A DNA stretch of 64,000 nucleotides from Auricularia sp. M13 (taxonomy: Eukaryota; Basidiomycota; Agaricomycetes; Auriculariales; Auriculariaceae): positions 1,798,001 to 1,862,000 of the forward strand of contig CM073193.1 of NCBI GenBank assembly GCA_037042915.1, given 5' to 3'. Below the pieces are notes generated by a model, which was not told where the DNA came from, did no database searches, and saw only the letters and a list, made by a program, of their open reading frames with translations. This document shows positions 22,229-32,281 of the stretch, piece after piece; position 1 is the stretch's first letter, and each line of letters begins with the position of its first letter. The position numbers and the translations under genes were made by a program.

Positions 22229-23120
22229 GAGCTTCGAACGCGCTCCCCACCACTCCCTCACCTCTTTGAACTTCCCCTTGCACTGCCTTCGCTGTTGCTC
22301 TCGTCCTCGAGCCTAAAACATGTGCTTTACCCATAACTCATTAATTCAGCACGCGTGCAAACATCGCTTTATAAAGAACAAGTTCGAAGTATTATAATTT
22401 TTACTGAGGAGGACCAGTTGCTGATCAACACCTAGTGCAGATGCTTCAACCCCGCTTGCCGCACCAGCGTGAACCACGACAAAGCACACAACTGCACCTG
22501 GCGCGGCTGCATAGTGCTGAAAACGGCGACGAAGGACGTAGTGAACGAGATGTCCGACGAGGTCTGCGCATTGTGCGAGCACGGGCTCCCTGTTGTGAAG
22601 TATCACCCGAGGTCGCTGATCTAATGTAATGCGTAATCGACATGATGTTTGCAGAATTTGTCAGCAACGACAAAAACTAGCGGTCCCTGCTCGCGGCCGC
22701 CGTAGTATCATCAATAATGACACGGAAATGATGGCAACTTTGTAAGATGACTGTCCCAATGCTTGGACGTGCCCAAGCCGGACAGCTATCACCCCACATC
22801 AACTGCGGCCGAGACTCCCTGAGCAAAGAACGGGCCATTGCAAAGCCGTCCCTGGACCAATTTTTTCCATATTAAATCGTGCTAGCCCTCTGCAAGTTGA
22901 TGCCCAACTCAGTAGCTATTCGGGCCAGACGGGCACGGTATGCACAGACGCGCTCTTTCTCGGCCGCATCAAAATGGAGGAACAAAGCACTTCTCGCAGT
23001 GCCGAATTCGACTTAAATAATCTTCCAAAAATTGTCTGCACGTAAAGATAAGCTCTTTTCTGAGGTTTATAAGGCTTCGAGAAATGGTTGGGACGTACCA
23101 ATTCCCCACGGCGAGCGAAA
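22229..23120 (+). other. leader region upstream of LINE ORF1
   Basis: No credible coding frame; AT-richer than its neighbours. Possibly 5' UTR of ORF1 transcripts starting near the TATA box at 22220. Confidence 0.4.
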
Positions 23121-25071
23121 ATGGAATCGCAAAGTGAGCAACAGGCGGGATATCGGCTCCTTCCGAAGCTGATGCTCGTCAGACTCGTTCCAAGCGCTCA
23201 ACGTCGACGTACCTGCTCCGGACTCGAGCGTCGTGTCCGGTGCTGGCGTAGGCACTGCCGACCTGCTGCAATCTCCGCAGCGCGCTCAGCACGGCGCCCT
23301 TGCCGGCGTCGAAATCGACAATGCGCTCGGCCTCGCTGGCACGCCCACGCCTGCAGACAAGAATGCCGCCAAGAGGCCCAGAGGCTCGGGAGGCAACGAG
23401 AGCGGAGAAGACGACTACGCAGCGAGACAGGAAGCTCGCAGGACGGACCCGACGAATCCCTTCCGGGTCGGCGACCAGCTCAACCCGTTCGCGACGAAAT
23501 ATAGGGTAAGCTAAAGCGCCTTCCCAGCCGAGAAATAGGTCTAACGTTATCAGAATATGTGCGAAAATCGCCACCGTGAGCAGGTTACGGCGAACGGCCA
23601 CGCGGCCGCTGCCATTCAATTCGCCCTCGACCACGGCTTCCATCCTGACCGCGTTCCGTTCGACGCGCAGCCGGACGAAGACATGGAAGAAGACGAGGAC
23701 CTCGGGGAGGCAGGCAGCCCGACAGCCGAGGCCATTCGCCTCAAGCTTCAGCGCCTGGCGCGCCCCGCGACGGCATCGCGCCAGGCCTCACCCGGCGTCT
23801 ACCACCCCGCAGCGGCGCCCACGTTTGCTCATCCCCCCGGTCATGCTGCGCAAGTCATCGACGTCGACGCCTTTGACGTCGACGCTGCCGACGTGACCGA
23901 AGCCGCAGCGCTGCCCCCGCCGCTCGGTACCGCGCGCGTCCGCGTCCCGCGCAAACCCACCAAGAGCGAGTCCGCCGACGACGGGCTCACGGCCGAGGAG
24001 CGCAAGGACATGCGCAAGATCCACGAGGTCTTCGGGGACAGCACCATCCTGCTCAAGGTCGCCCCATCGACCTACGATGTGGACGGTCGCGGGCCGCAGT
24101 GGGCTCTCGCGAACGTTTCGCGCCAGCAAGCCGCAGACTGGGGCCTCTACGACGGGCCGCATTTTCTAATCGTCGTCCCAGGCCCGCCGATGGGCGACGA
24201 AATGCGCGCTGCAACTGCAGCCGCTCTCCAGTCGATCATCGAGCGTGCCGCTCCCGCTAAAGCTGCGATAATGCAACCACAGGTAGCTCCGGCCAACGCA
24301 CAGGACCCCTCTATGCCGCTGCTCAACATCTTCTTCGCCCACTCGCTCGACGAGGACGTCAGGGACGGCTTCCGCGTGTCCACGGGCTACTCAGCTGGCC
24401 GCGACAACCAGATCATGTTCACGTTCGGGCTCGGCAACCGCGCGTCGCCCTTCATGTACACTATGTACGGCATCACGCTCAAGGACCCCGTCAAGGACGC
24501 CGACGAGGTCGCCGGACTCGTATCGTCGACGCTCGCGCGCGCCGAGGAGGTGCAGACCGCTATCATCAAGATCAAACCGTCGCTAGCGCCCGCGCTCAAA
24601 CAGCTGTCCGACGGCGAGCTCGTGACATACATCCTCTCCTCGGTACGCGTGTCTGGCATGCGCATGGTGTCTCCGACCAAGCGCGGCGTGTGGATCACGC
24701 AGTGGAACGTCTACCTCGATCACGCCCACATGTTCCAGAGCCAGCACCGCGCCCTTCGTGCCACGATTGCCGCCGTCCCCATCGTCACGTCATTTTACGG
24801 AACGGGGCGGATGATCAAGAAGAACTGGTATTGCGCGACCTGTATGTCTATCTCCCATCCGACGGGCCTCTGCCCATTCACCGCGCTGCCCGGGTGGGCA
24901 AACTCGTCGTCAGTTGCGACGGACGAGCCGAACGACATCGCAACCCGGATCGGTGAGGCCGCGGAAGGTAGCATGAGCAGCAGGGGAAGCTCACGAGGAG
25001 GAAGAGGAGGCTTCCGAGGAGGTCGGGGTACTCACGGCGGCCGCAGCGGCCGCGGTGGTGGCAAGTCATGA
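23121..25071 (+). CDS. LINE ORF1 (gag-like RNA-binding protein) with apparent introns
   Basis: The large exon 23554-25071 encodes a conserved-looking body ending in a CCHC knuckle, 'CATCMSISHPTGLC' (C-x2-C-x4-H-x4-C, near residue 538), then an Arg/Gly tail rich in RGG. Such proteins coat the element RNA. The coding frame continues upstream only if introns are removed: 23183-23505 ('FRVGDQLNPFATKYR' at its end) joins through a 48-nt GTAAGC..ATCAG intron, and the ATG exon 23121-23133 joins through a 49-nt GTGAGC..GTCAG intron. The total is 617 residues, with all phases matching. The second intron is well supported; the 13-nt first exon is tentative. Without introns, translation could start at 23557. 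Confidence 0.7.
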
Positions 25072-25432
25072 ACACGTACGCTAGCAGCTGTCCTTCGCAC
25101 CAATGTGCCGCAAAAGTATATAATTGAAAATGCTCTGCATTCCAATGGATCTCGGAGTAAGGGCAAGGTGACCTTGTGCAAATTGAACCGGCAGCTTGTG
25201 TGAGGCCCAACGAAATCTACGCACAATGTGTTAGTGCCGTGTCCAAGCCCAAATTTACCAACTATTGAAAGATAGGATGGGAAAGCTGAGACACGTTATT
25301 CTCAAATAAACGGCGATCTATTTAGATCTGAGCGTGCCGTGCGGAGACGCTGAAGCCATCAGGAACGGGAGTATCTGTCCGGACGGATATTCACAAGTAC
25401 TGTCATGCATAGCTCACCGTGCCATCCGGGAT

Positions 25433-28400
25433 ATGATGGCTGAGCGGCGGAGGCGCACTGGCCTGCGTCCGCGAGATTTCTCAGTGCAACCAATATCATC
25501 AACAACATTTTCCAGACCGGAGACGATGAACAGGCTTGGTTTCTCGGACTACAACTCCGGAGCCGTGCAAGTCCCGTCCGCTGCTTGCATGAGCGGTGAT
25601 GGAGTGGTAGACCTCGGCGGTGGACAAAGCCCAACACCGGATAACTCTCACATCAACGAGGACGTCGGATCGGAGACTGACCAGCCTGCTGGCCATCTCC
25701 TCGATCTCCGTACTGTGTCACCGAGTGGCGAGAGTCTGAACGGGCAAAATGGCGGTAACTCTCCGCTAGGTGGCAGTGATCGTGGTCTCCCACGGACTGC
25801 AGAAGAACAGAACGACCTTGCTGGGCGAGGTTCAAATCCTCAAGTGCAAGAAGATCAAGAAGTGCATTCTGAATATCGAGTGCGCGACGAAGACATTGAA
25901 GCTGCATCTTCACGCGAGTCGACACCGAGGCCGGAACGCCGTGGGGATCGTATACGCGTCTTTCCGAGGAGAGGGCATAATAGTAATACACCTTTTCTCA
26001 GACTGCACATGTCAAAGGCTGGGTCAGGACTTAAAACAAAGGCTCACCTGCGAATGGAATCCCAGAACATGAGGGGAAGGAGCCATGACGGTCGTGAAAT
26101 GAGTAAATGGTGGGAACTGGCGAAAGAGATGCGTGAGAGGAAGGTGGGAATTCTCGCTGTACAAGAAACCCACCTTTCAGTGGAAATGATCCAGGAAGTC
26201 AACCGCGACCATCATGATATCGAACTGTTCTGCTCACCGGACTTGGAGAATGACACCGGACGCGGAGGAGTCGGGATTGTACTAAATAAGAAGCTGGTTC
26301 GAACGCAGGACGCAAAGTCCTGGGAGATAATCCCAGGTAGAGCGATTGTAGTGAGCTTTGATTGGCATAGACAGCAGCGACTCACCGTCTTGGCTGTGTA
26401 TGCACCAAATGATCACGCGGAAAACAAAGAGTTCTGGACGGAAGTGAGAGCGATAATACAGCGAAGGGCGGACGTACCGAAGCCGCACTGCATGTTAGGA
26501 GACTTTAACATGGTAGAATCGGCGAGCGACCGATTCCCAGCGCATTTACTCAGTGCTGACATGTCCGCCGAGTTCCAAGAGCTCATATCATGGCTCAAAA
26601 TGGTAGACGGATGGCGAGAAACTTACCCGCGGAGTTTTGCGCCCACATGGAAGGATGCGTCAACCGTACGCCATGCTCGCCTCGACAGAATATACGTCAT
26701 CGAGCAAATATTCATGACCAGTCGCGACTGGAAAAATGAAAGTATAAGAAGCTGGTGCTCGGGTTCAGACCATATACCAGTCTATGTTGATCTAATAAAT
26801 CCAGCGATGCCATTTGTAGGGCAAGGTCGCTGGTCAATGAATCTAGGTCATCTGCGTATCGGTAACTTAGTCAAAGAGATCATTGAGGACGGTAAAAGTC
26901 TTGAAAAAAAATTGGAAGACTTAGCTGCGAATGCGAGGATGCCGGAGCATAACATCCAACATCTATGGCATGAATGGAAGATCAAAATAGGTGAGAAAGC
27001 ACGTCTTCACGCGCGCATGAAAGGACAGAAAAATGAGCGCATGTTAAAAGCTCTGGAGAAAGAGAGACAATCCATGCTTCAGAAGGCGACGTACGGGGAA
27101 ATATCCAGAGAAGACTTGCCGTTCGAGATTCTGAGCATTGATGATCGTATAACGGAGATCACTAAGCGCCAGAAGAAGCGAAGGAAAGAGCAAGCGAGCG
27201 CGAAAAGACGTATATACCATGAGACAAACTGTGCTGAGTGGTTCAAACTCGGACGAGAGGAGAAGAGAGCGGAGATTATACCTTGCCTTCGAGACACCAG
27301 ACCTGTGGGCACGCGCGCGAGAAATGTAGATGAACGCGTAGAAGAGGCCGAAAACGAAGGAGCGGGTGAGTACGTCTCGTGCACAGATGATATGGTCGAT
27401 GTGATGCGTTCTCACCATGAGATCTTACAGTCCCAAGACATTCATCCTGACACGGAAATCCGCGAAGAAGACACAAAGAAGGTGCTTGACTACGTCAAGC
27501 AGCGAGGAAATGAGCCTCAGAACGGACTAGACGAGCTGCTTACCGAAGAGATAGTTCGGTCAACACTGCGGCAAGCCCCGAACGGTAAAGCCGCTGGACT
27601 CGACGGCTTGATTCATGAGCTATGGAAGGAGCTCGACGCCGAGTTTCAACTGTCAGGAGGCAGTGGTTTTGACGTAATTCGAGTACTCACAATACTATTC
27701 CGTGACATTCAAGAGCATGGACTTATCGAGAACTCGAACTTTGCGGAAGGTTGGCTCTGCCCTCTATATAAGAAAGGGGACAGGGCGAATATTGCGAACT
27801 ATCGGCCTATTACATTGCTCAACACAGATTACAAGCTATTTACAAAATCGCTTACCGACCAGCTAGGGTCCATTGCAACGTCCATGATCGACAGAGCGCA
27901 GAGCGGTTTTGTGAAGGGTCGCCAGATCACTGACACGACAAAATTAGTAAGGCTAATGGTGAGCTACGGTGAGAAAACAGGACAGAACGGTGCAATTTAC
28001 TCACTGGACCAGGAAAAAGCATACGACAAGATTATGCATGACTACCTATTCCGAGCGCTGCGACAGTTCGGACTACCTGAACTCTTCGTCAAAACCGTGG
28101 AGAACTTGTACAGATACGCGCAGACGAGAGCCATGATGAATGGAGTCTTGAGCTCTCCCTTCCGTGTCACAAGAGGAGTGCGACAAGGCGACCCGCTGAG
28201 TTGCCTGCTATTCGACTTTGCCATAGAACCATTATCTATAATGCTGAGAGAATCAGGTGACCTAGAAGGGTTTCAAATCCCTGGGATGACAAAACCGCTC
28301 ATTGCGACGCTGTTCGCGGACGACACGACAGTGTATATGTCAGAGAAGGACAACTTCGCAAATTTGGACAAGATCTTACGTACCTGGTGCATAGCGGCAG

Positions 28401-31045
28401 GCGCTAAGTTCAACGTAGCGAAGACGGAATGCATTCCGATCGGATCTCCAGAGTATCGCGCTAGGTTCAGAACCGATCGCCGAGCGCTTCCTGAACATAT
28501 GACATTGCCAGAAAATGTGCGTATAGCAGACGACGGCGAAACCATTAGAATTCTCGGGGCGTGGGCTGGAAACGATGCGAACGACGAGGACACCTGGGAA
28601 AAAGTATTCAAAAAGACGTCAGACAAATTAATGAGATGGGACGAAAACCATCCGACAATAGATGGCAGACGTCACCTCATACAAGCGTACCTGGGTGGTG
28701 GAACCCAATATCTCACTGCCGCGCAGGGCATGCCGCCGGATGTAATGAAAAGATTCATAAAGCTCGAGCTCGACTTCTTTTGGGAGTACAAGAAACACAC
28801 CGTAAATGCTGAGACTTTGTACATGCCGACGAGCATGGGAGGCGCAAACATCCTTGATCTAGAGGCGAGAAATGAGGCAATATATCTAGTATGGACGCGT
28901 GAATACATGAAACCAACGGATGAGAGACCAACATGGGCCTTCGTCGCGGACGAGATCTTTAGAAACACACTTACCCTTGACTGGCAAGACAAGATTGATG
29001 GGGATACCCACATCCTTTCGAATTTCGTCACACAATCCTGGGACCCTATGATAAGGAAAAGACGCACAGAGCGTACGACGGGTCGCGCCAACGTGCAAAC
29101 AGGACTCCCGCTTGAACTAGAAATGCTATATAAGACCGCGAAGAAGCACGATGTTAGAATAGAAGCAACATATGTGAGCGAGCAAGCCAGACGTCTCTCA
29201 CCTGCGTGGTATAATGCAGAGCATAGCTCATCGTTTCGTCAGCGACACTCCGGCGCGACGGTCAAATGTCTTCGCCGGAACCATCGTGTGATCGTAATCC
29301 AAGATGCGATCGATTGCTTCGAGAATGACGATGAGGAGGGACGTCACGGTCCAGCACACGTTCGTCATGCAAGCTGCGAGTGCTTACACTGTGAATATCA
29401 GAAAATGCTCGGATGTGAGGTTCCGTACCGTTGCCAAGATGTGGCATTTGATCTCGTCCAAAGCCAACGCGAAAAATGGCGTCCAGACTGGGGCAATGTA
29501 GATCGCTCATGCTATCTGCGAGAGGAGGAACATGAGCAAAATGCTCAAGCTGAACTGTTTTCGAAGCCGGTCACCTTCGACGCCACTGTGCCAGAGTTTA
29601 AACATCCAGAACAACACGCCCGCGTGTTCACGAGGGAGCTGAGCGTTATCTCAGACAGCCCGCCACCTGAGGACGGACATCCACAGGGTACGCACGAGCA
29701 TGCCGCCCCACCATCGGACGAGATCGTCATAACATGCTGTGGATCGGTCAGAGCAGCGCGAAGTAAACGCGCCAGGGCGACTTACGCTTTGCACAGCGAT
29801 GAGCTCGACCTAAATTATGCCAGGAAAGTCGGCGCTGGCGACCCTCAGACTCGTGAGCGCGCGGCAACATTGGCAGTCCTGGATGCCGCGCGGAGCGCAC
29901 CAAAGGATCGTCCACTGCTTATCAAAGTAAATGCAACGAGGACCGTCACTCGTCTGACTACTGCTAAGAATAAATTGGAACTTACCGGGTGGGTGATGTG
30001 CGGAGAAGACGCCGACGTATACCGTACAACGGCAGCCATGTTAAGAAGTCGACCGGCGCGCACTAGAATCCAGTACGTATGCGAAGAAGATAACGATCCA
30101 GGGTACATTCAAGCATTAGCTAGTGCTGTAGCCGCACTGGAGGGTGAGGACGTACCAAGAGCCCCTTTCCTCACAGCGCCAGCAAGTTTCGACACGCCGG
30201 GTGTCCCTCTTGCAAGCGTCACGCAGAAGCTGGCAACTAGAATCATTAGGAATTCGAAATCAATCAGAGTTGAATCACGAACCAGAACTCAGACGAATTT
30301 GGAGCGTTCCAGGAACGATATGGCGGCGCTGTTGAAATATCGGCTGCCAGATGCTAGGATCTGGAAGGCGACTCAACATAAAGATTTCAGTAAGGAAGCA
30401 CGCACCTTCTTCTGGCGAGCAATGCACGAAGGTCACAGGTGTGGCCAGTTTCTGGCAAATTGGGGAGGTGAATGGATCGAAAAATCGAAATGCAAAGCAT
30501 GCGTCGGCGGGAAACTAGAATCTTTAGACCACATACTTTTATCGTGCACAGATCCTGTATCGGCACAGATATGGCATCTGGCAAGATCGACGTGGAAAGA
30601 AACGAAGAGGCCGTGGCCTGCTCTGACGATGGGCAACATTCTTGGATGTGGCGCGGCGCGGTTTGTCGATAAGAATACACGAGGCGAAGATCGGGAAGCG
30701 ATCGGCACCTCGCGGCTGTATAGAATCATCTTATCAGAATCTGCAAGACTGATTTGGACGCTCCGGTGCAAACGCGTCATAGAACACGAGAATGAACCAG
30801 ATTGGCAGCATCCAGCGGCCTTCGTAGAAGCGGAGTGGTTCAGAATCTTGAACGACCGTCTCACATCGGATAGACTGCTTACAAATAGTCACATTTATGG
30901 CAGGAGGGCTTTAAAGAAGCATCTTGTACTCACAACATGGTCATGCTTAATAGATCCCATGTCGGCTCCCGAGAACTGGATTAACAGCCCCGGGGTTTTA
31001 GTGGGTAGAAAGAGTCCCACACTGCCTCAAAGGAGGCGTGCATAA
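25433..31045 (+). CDS. LINE ORF2: endonuclease-reverse transcriptase polyprotein
   Basis: An uninterrupted frame of 1,870 codons from the first in-frame ATG; 361 bp separate it from ORF1. Residues about 1-200 are low-complexity. An APE-type endonuclease follows (about 205-450) with 'QETHL', 'LGDFNMVES' and 'SDHIPV'. The reverse transcriptase spans about 710-1010 with 'GKAAGLDG', 'YRPITLLNTDYK', 'SGFVKGRQ', 'GVRQGDPLSCLLFDF' and the catalytic 'FADDTT'. Around residues 1425-1570 is a region resembling RNase H in layout, but the usual catalytic Asp and Glu are not evident ('VITCCGS' where TDGS is expected). A C-terminal zinc motif 'CKACVGGKLESLDHILLSC' lies near residue 1690. It nicks target DNA and copies the element RNA in place. 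It looks whole. Confidence 0.92.
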   Translation: MMAERRRRTGLRPRDFSVQPISSTTFSRPETMNRLGFSDYNSGAVQVPSAACMSGDGVVDLGGGQSPTPDNSHINEDVGSETDQPAGHLLDLRTVSPSGESLNGQNGGNSPLGGSDRGLPRTAEEQNDLAGRGSNPQVQEDQEVHSEYRVRDEDIEAASSRESTPRPERRGDRIRVFPRRGHNSNTPFLRLHMSKAGSGLKTKAHLRMESQNMRGRSHDGREMSKWWELAKEMRERKVGILAVQETHLSVEMIQEVNRDHHDIELFCSPDLENDTGRGGVGIVLNKKLVRTQDAKSWEIIPGRAIVVSFDWHRQQRLTVLAVYAPNDHAENKEFWTEVRAIIQRRADVPKPHCMLGDFNMVESASDRFPAHLLSADMSAEFQELISWLKMVDGWRETYPRSFAPTWKDASTVRHARLDRIYVIEQIFMTSRDWKNESIRSWCSGSDHIPVYVDLINPAMPFVGQGRWSMNLGHLRIGNLVKEIIEDGKSLEKKLEDLAANARMPEHNIQHLWHEWKIKIGEKARLHARMKGQKNERMLKALEKERQSMLQKATYGEISREDLPFEILSIDDRITEITKRQKKRRKEQASAKRRIYHETNCAEWFKLGREEKRAEIIPCLRDTRPVGTRARNVDERVEEAENEGAGEYVSCTDDMVDVMRSHHEILQSQDIHPDTEIREEDTKKVLDYVKQRGNEPQNGLDELLTEEIVRSTLRQAPNGKAAGLDGLIHELWKELDAEFQLSGGSGFDVIRVLTILFRDIQEHGLIENSNFAEGWLCPLYKKGDRANIANYRPITLLNTDYKLFTKSLTDQLGSIATSMIDRAQSGFVKGRQITDTTKLVRLMVSYGEKTGQNGAIYSLDQEKAYDKIMHDYLFRALRQFGLPELFVKTVENLYRYAQTRAMMNGVLSSPFRVTRGVRQGDPLSCLLFDFAIEPLSIMLRESGDLEGFQIPGMTKPLIATLFADDTTVYMSEKDNFANLDKILRTWCIAAGAKFNVAKTECIPIGSPEYRARFRTDRRALPEHMTLPENVRIADDGETIRILGAWAGNDANDEDTWEKVFKKTSDKLMRWDENHPTIDGRRHLIQAYLGGGTQYLTAAQGMPPDVMKRFIKLELDFFWEYKKHTVNAETLYMPTSMGGANILDLEARNEAIYLVWTREYMKPTDERPTWAFVADEIFRNTLTLDWQDKIDGDTHILSNFVTQSWDPMIRKRRTERTTGRANVQTGLPLELEMLYKTAKKHDVRIEATYVSEQARRLSPAWYNAEHSSSFRQRHSGATVKCLRRNHRVIVIQDAIDCFENDDEEGRHGPAHVRHASCECLHCEYQKMLGCEVPYRCQDVAFDLVQSQREKWRPDWGNVDRSCYLREEEHEQNAQAELFSKPVTFDATVPEFKHPEQHARVFTRELSVISDSPPPEDGHPQGTHEHAAPPSDEIVITCCGSVRAARSKRARATYALHSDELDLNYARKVGAGDPQTRERAATLAVLDAARSAPKDRPLLIKVNATRTVTRLTTAKNKLELTGWVMCGEDADVYRTTAAMLRSRPARTRIQYVCEEDNDPGYIQALASAVAALEGEDVPRAPFLTAPASFDTPGVPLASVTQKLATRIIRNSKSIRVESRTRTQTNLERSRNDMAALLKYRLPDARIWKATQHKDFSKEARTFFWRAMHEGHRCGQFLANWGGEWIEKSKCKACVGGKLESLDHILLSCTDPVSAQIWHLARSTWKETKRPWPALTMGNILGCGAARFVDKNTRGEDREAIGTSRLYRIILSESARLIWTLRCKRVIEHENEPDWQHPAAFVEAEWFRILNDRLTSDRLLTNSHIYGRRALKKHLVLTTWSCLIDPMSAPENWINSPGVLVGRKSPTLPQRRRA

Positions 31046-31229
31046 AGCATTTCCCCGGGCGTGCCCCCAAATGTAATTCTCGGTTCTTCTTAAAATCGCA
31101 TTCCACACGCGATCCTCGCCGGAGCCTTTCTTCACCTTCTCACAAGACTCTACTCGACCTCCCCCAGGGAGGTACTTGACTCAACTCGACACGCATTTCA
31201 TGCGACAGGTCGTGTTGCAGGGCACTAAC

Positions 31230-31255
31230 AAAAAAAAAAAAAAAAAAAAAAAAAA
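31230..31255 (+). repeat. poly(A) tail of the LINE
   Basis: About 26 consecutive A residues directly before the right target duplication. The last A is shared with the duplication. Confidence 0.9.
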
Positions 31256-31270
31256 GAAAACGCAGTCCAA
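31255..31270 (+). repeat. right copy of 16-bp target site duplication
   Basis: AGAAAACGCAGTCCAA, identical to 20780-20795. Confidence 0.85.
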
Positions 31271-31673
31271 TGAGCGCCTGCAGTCGAGGTTGGAATGCGA
31301 GGCAAATATTTCCGAAAGGTATCCGTATATAGCGTAACTTCGGCAGGCGAGGAACTACCGCATCGAACTCGTCGAAACGTGTCTTGCCCAGCTCAGGGTC
31401 AGGAAAACACGGCAAAGCCATCGAAAGCGAGCGAGTGCCTGCCGCGCATCCAGATCGGGCGGCCAGAAGAAATGAATCCATGTCGGCTGCTGTGTGCAAA
31501 GTGACGCGGTCGTACAAAGCGGGGAGAACCCAGCGCTGAACGATTGAGTTGACGCGGCAAAGACGGGCGCCGTCGGCCGGCCAATGCAAGGCGACAAGTT
31601 CCACAATGTCGCGCAGAAGGTCAAGAGGAAGAGAAGACAGCCCGAGCGTCGCTGCGGTCGTTTGTTCGGCCAT
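31271..31673 (-). pseudogene. F-box-like gene, 5' half (separated by a LINE insertion)
   Basis: Starts at the ATG at 31673 ('MAEQTTAATLG'). It has an F-box-like opening, 'LPLDLLRDIVELVALH', then 'LCRVNSIVQRWVLPALYDRV' and 'VVPRLPKLRYIRIPF'. The frame reaches 'ALIGLRF' and then runs into the poly(T) complement of the LINE tail, which would add a phenylalanine run and an unrelated end. The missing remainder is at 20293-20779. Intact, the protein would have 301 residues from a single exon. Confidence 0.8.
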
Positions 31674-32281
31674 TAGATGACACACAGAACAGGACGCGCG
31701 TGGTAAAATTCAGATTCCGACTCCTGAAAATATCCAGCGTGTCTTTCAGGCTCTTTGCTGACCTATAAAAGTTTACCACTAGTTGGTTTGAGGGAGTCAT
31801 AAAGCTGTCATTGCTTAACATAGAATGAATCGACCATTAGAATCAGACACTGCTCGAAAGATTTGAAGTTGGACGCTGCTCACTGCTCAGTAACTTACTT
31901 CACTTGCTCATGCTGGTAAAGGTCATAAAGACGCAAAAAAAAATCATAATACAGCTACCTAGACAGTTCTAGTAATGCTTTTGTGCCGCTGGACAGCAAA
32001 ACGGTCCTTTGGTCCCTGTATCACTGTAACATTCTCCTCCGCAACATCGTGCCTCGAGTCTCATACTCTCTGGCATGGTGTGCAATAATACTTGAAGCGA
32101 TGCACCCTGCTGCGTTTTCTCGATTGGAATTGCTGCGCAGCTGTAGCAGCGGGAAGGACGAAAGGCATATACTCCGGTCCTCCGATCCGGGTGCACTTGC
32201 ACCGCCTTCATGCTGTGCGCGCCACATATAAGGCTCAGCTCAGTTGCTCACCGATTGTTAGTGCAACGTCCAGTCCTAGCT
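31674..32281. other. intergenic, divergent promoters
   Basis: Between the F-box start (-) and the DUF3421 gene (+). Nothing coding was recognised. Confidence 0.5.
32225..32233 (+). promoter_or_regulatory. TATA box candidate of the DUF3421 gene
   Basis: CATATAAGG about 50 bp upstream of the ATG at 32282. Confidence 0.45.

Larger units (their letters stand above)
20796..31254 (+). mobile_element. LINE (non-LTR retrotransposon) insertion, 10.46 kb
   Basis: The inserted unit is bounded by a perfect 16-bp target duplication and ends in about 26 A residues. It contains ORF1 (23121-25071), ORF2 (25433-31045), a 184-bp 3' UTR and 2.3 kb upstream of ORF1 that includes a separate small gene. ORF2 has an APE-type endonuclease, reverse transcriptase, a degenerate RNase H-like region and a C-terminal zinc motif, the order seen in fungal Tad1-like LINEs; I did not assign a clade. 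The exact duplication, long poly(A) and uninterrupted ORF2 indicate a recent insertion. The length is large for a LINE, so the first 2 kb may be transduced or captured sequence rather than true element. Confidence 0.8.
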
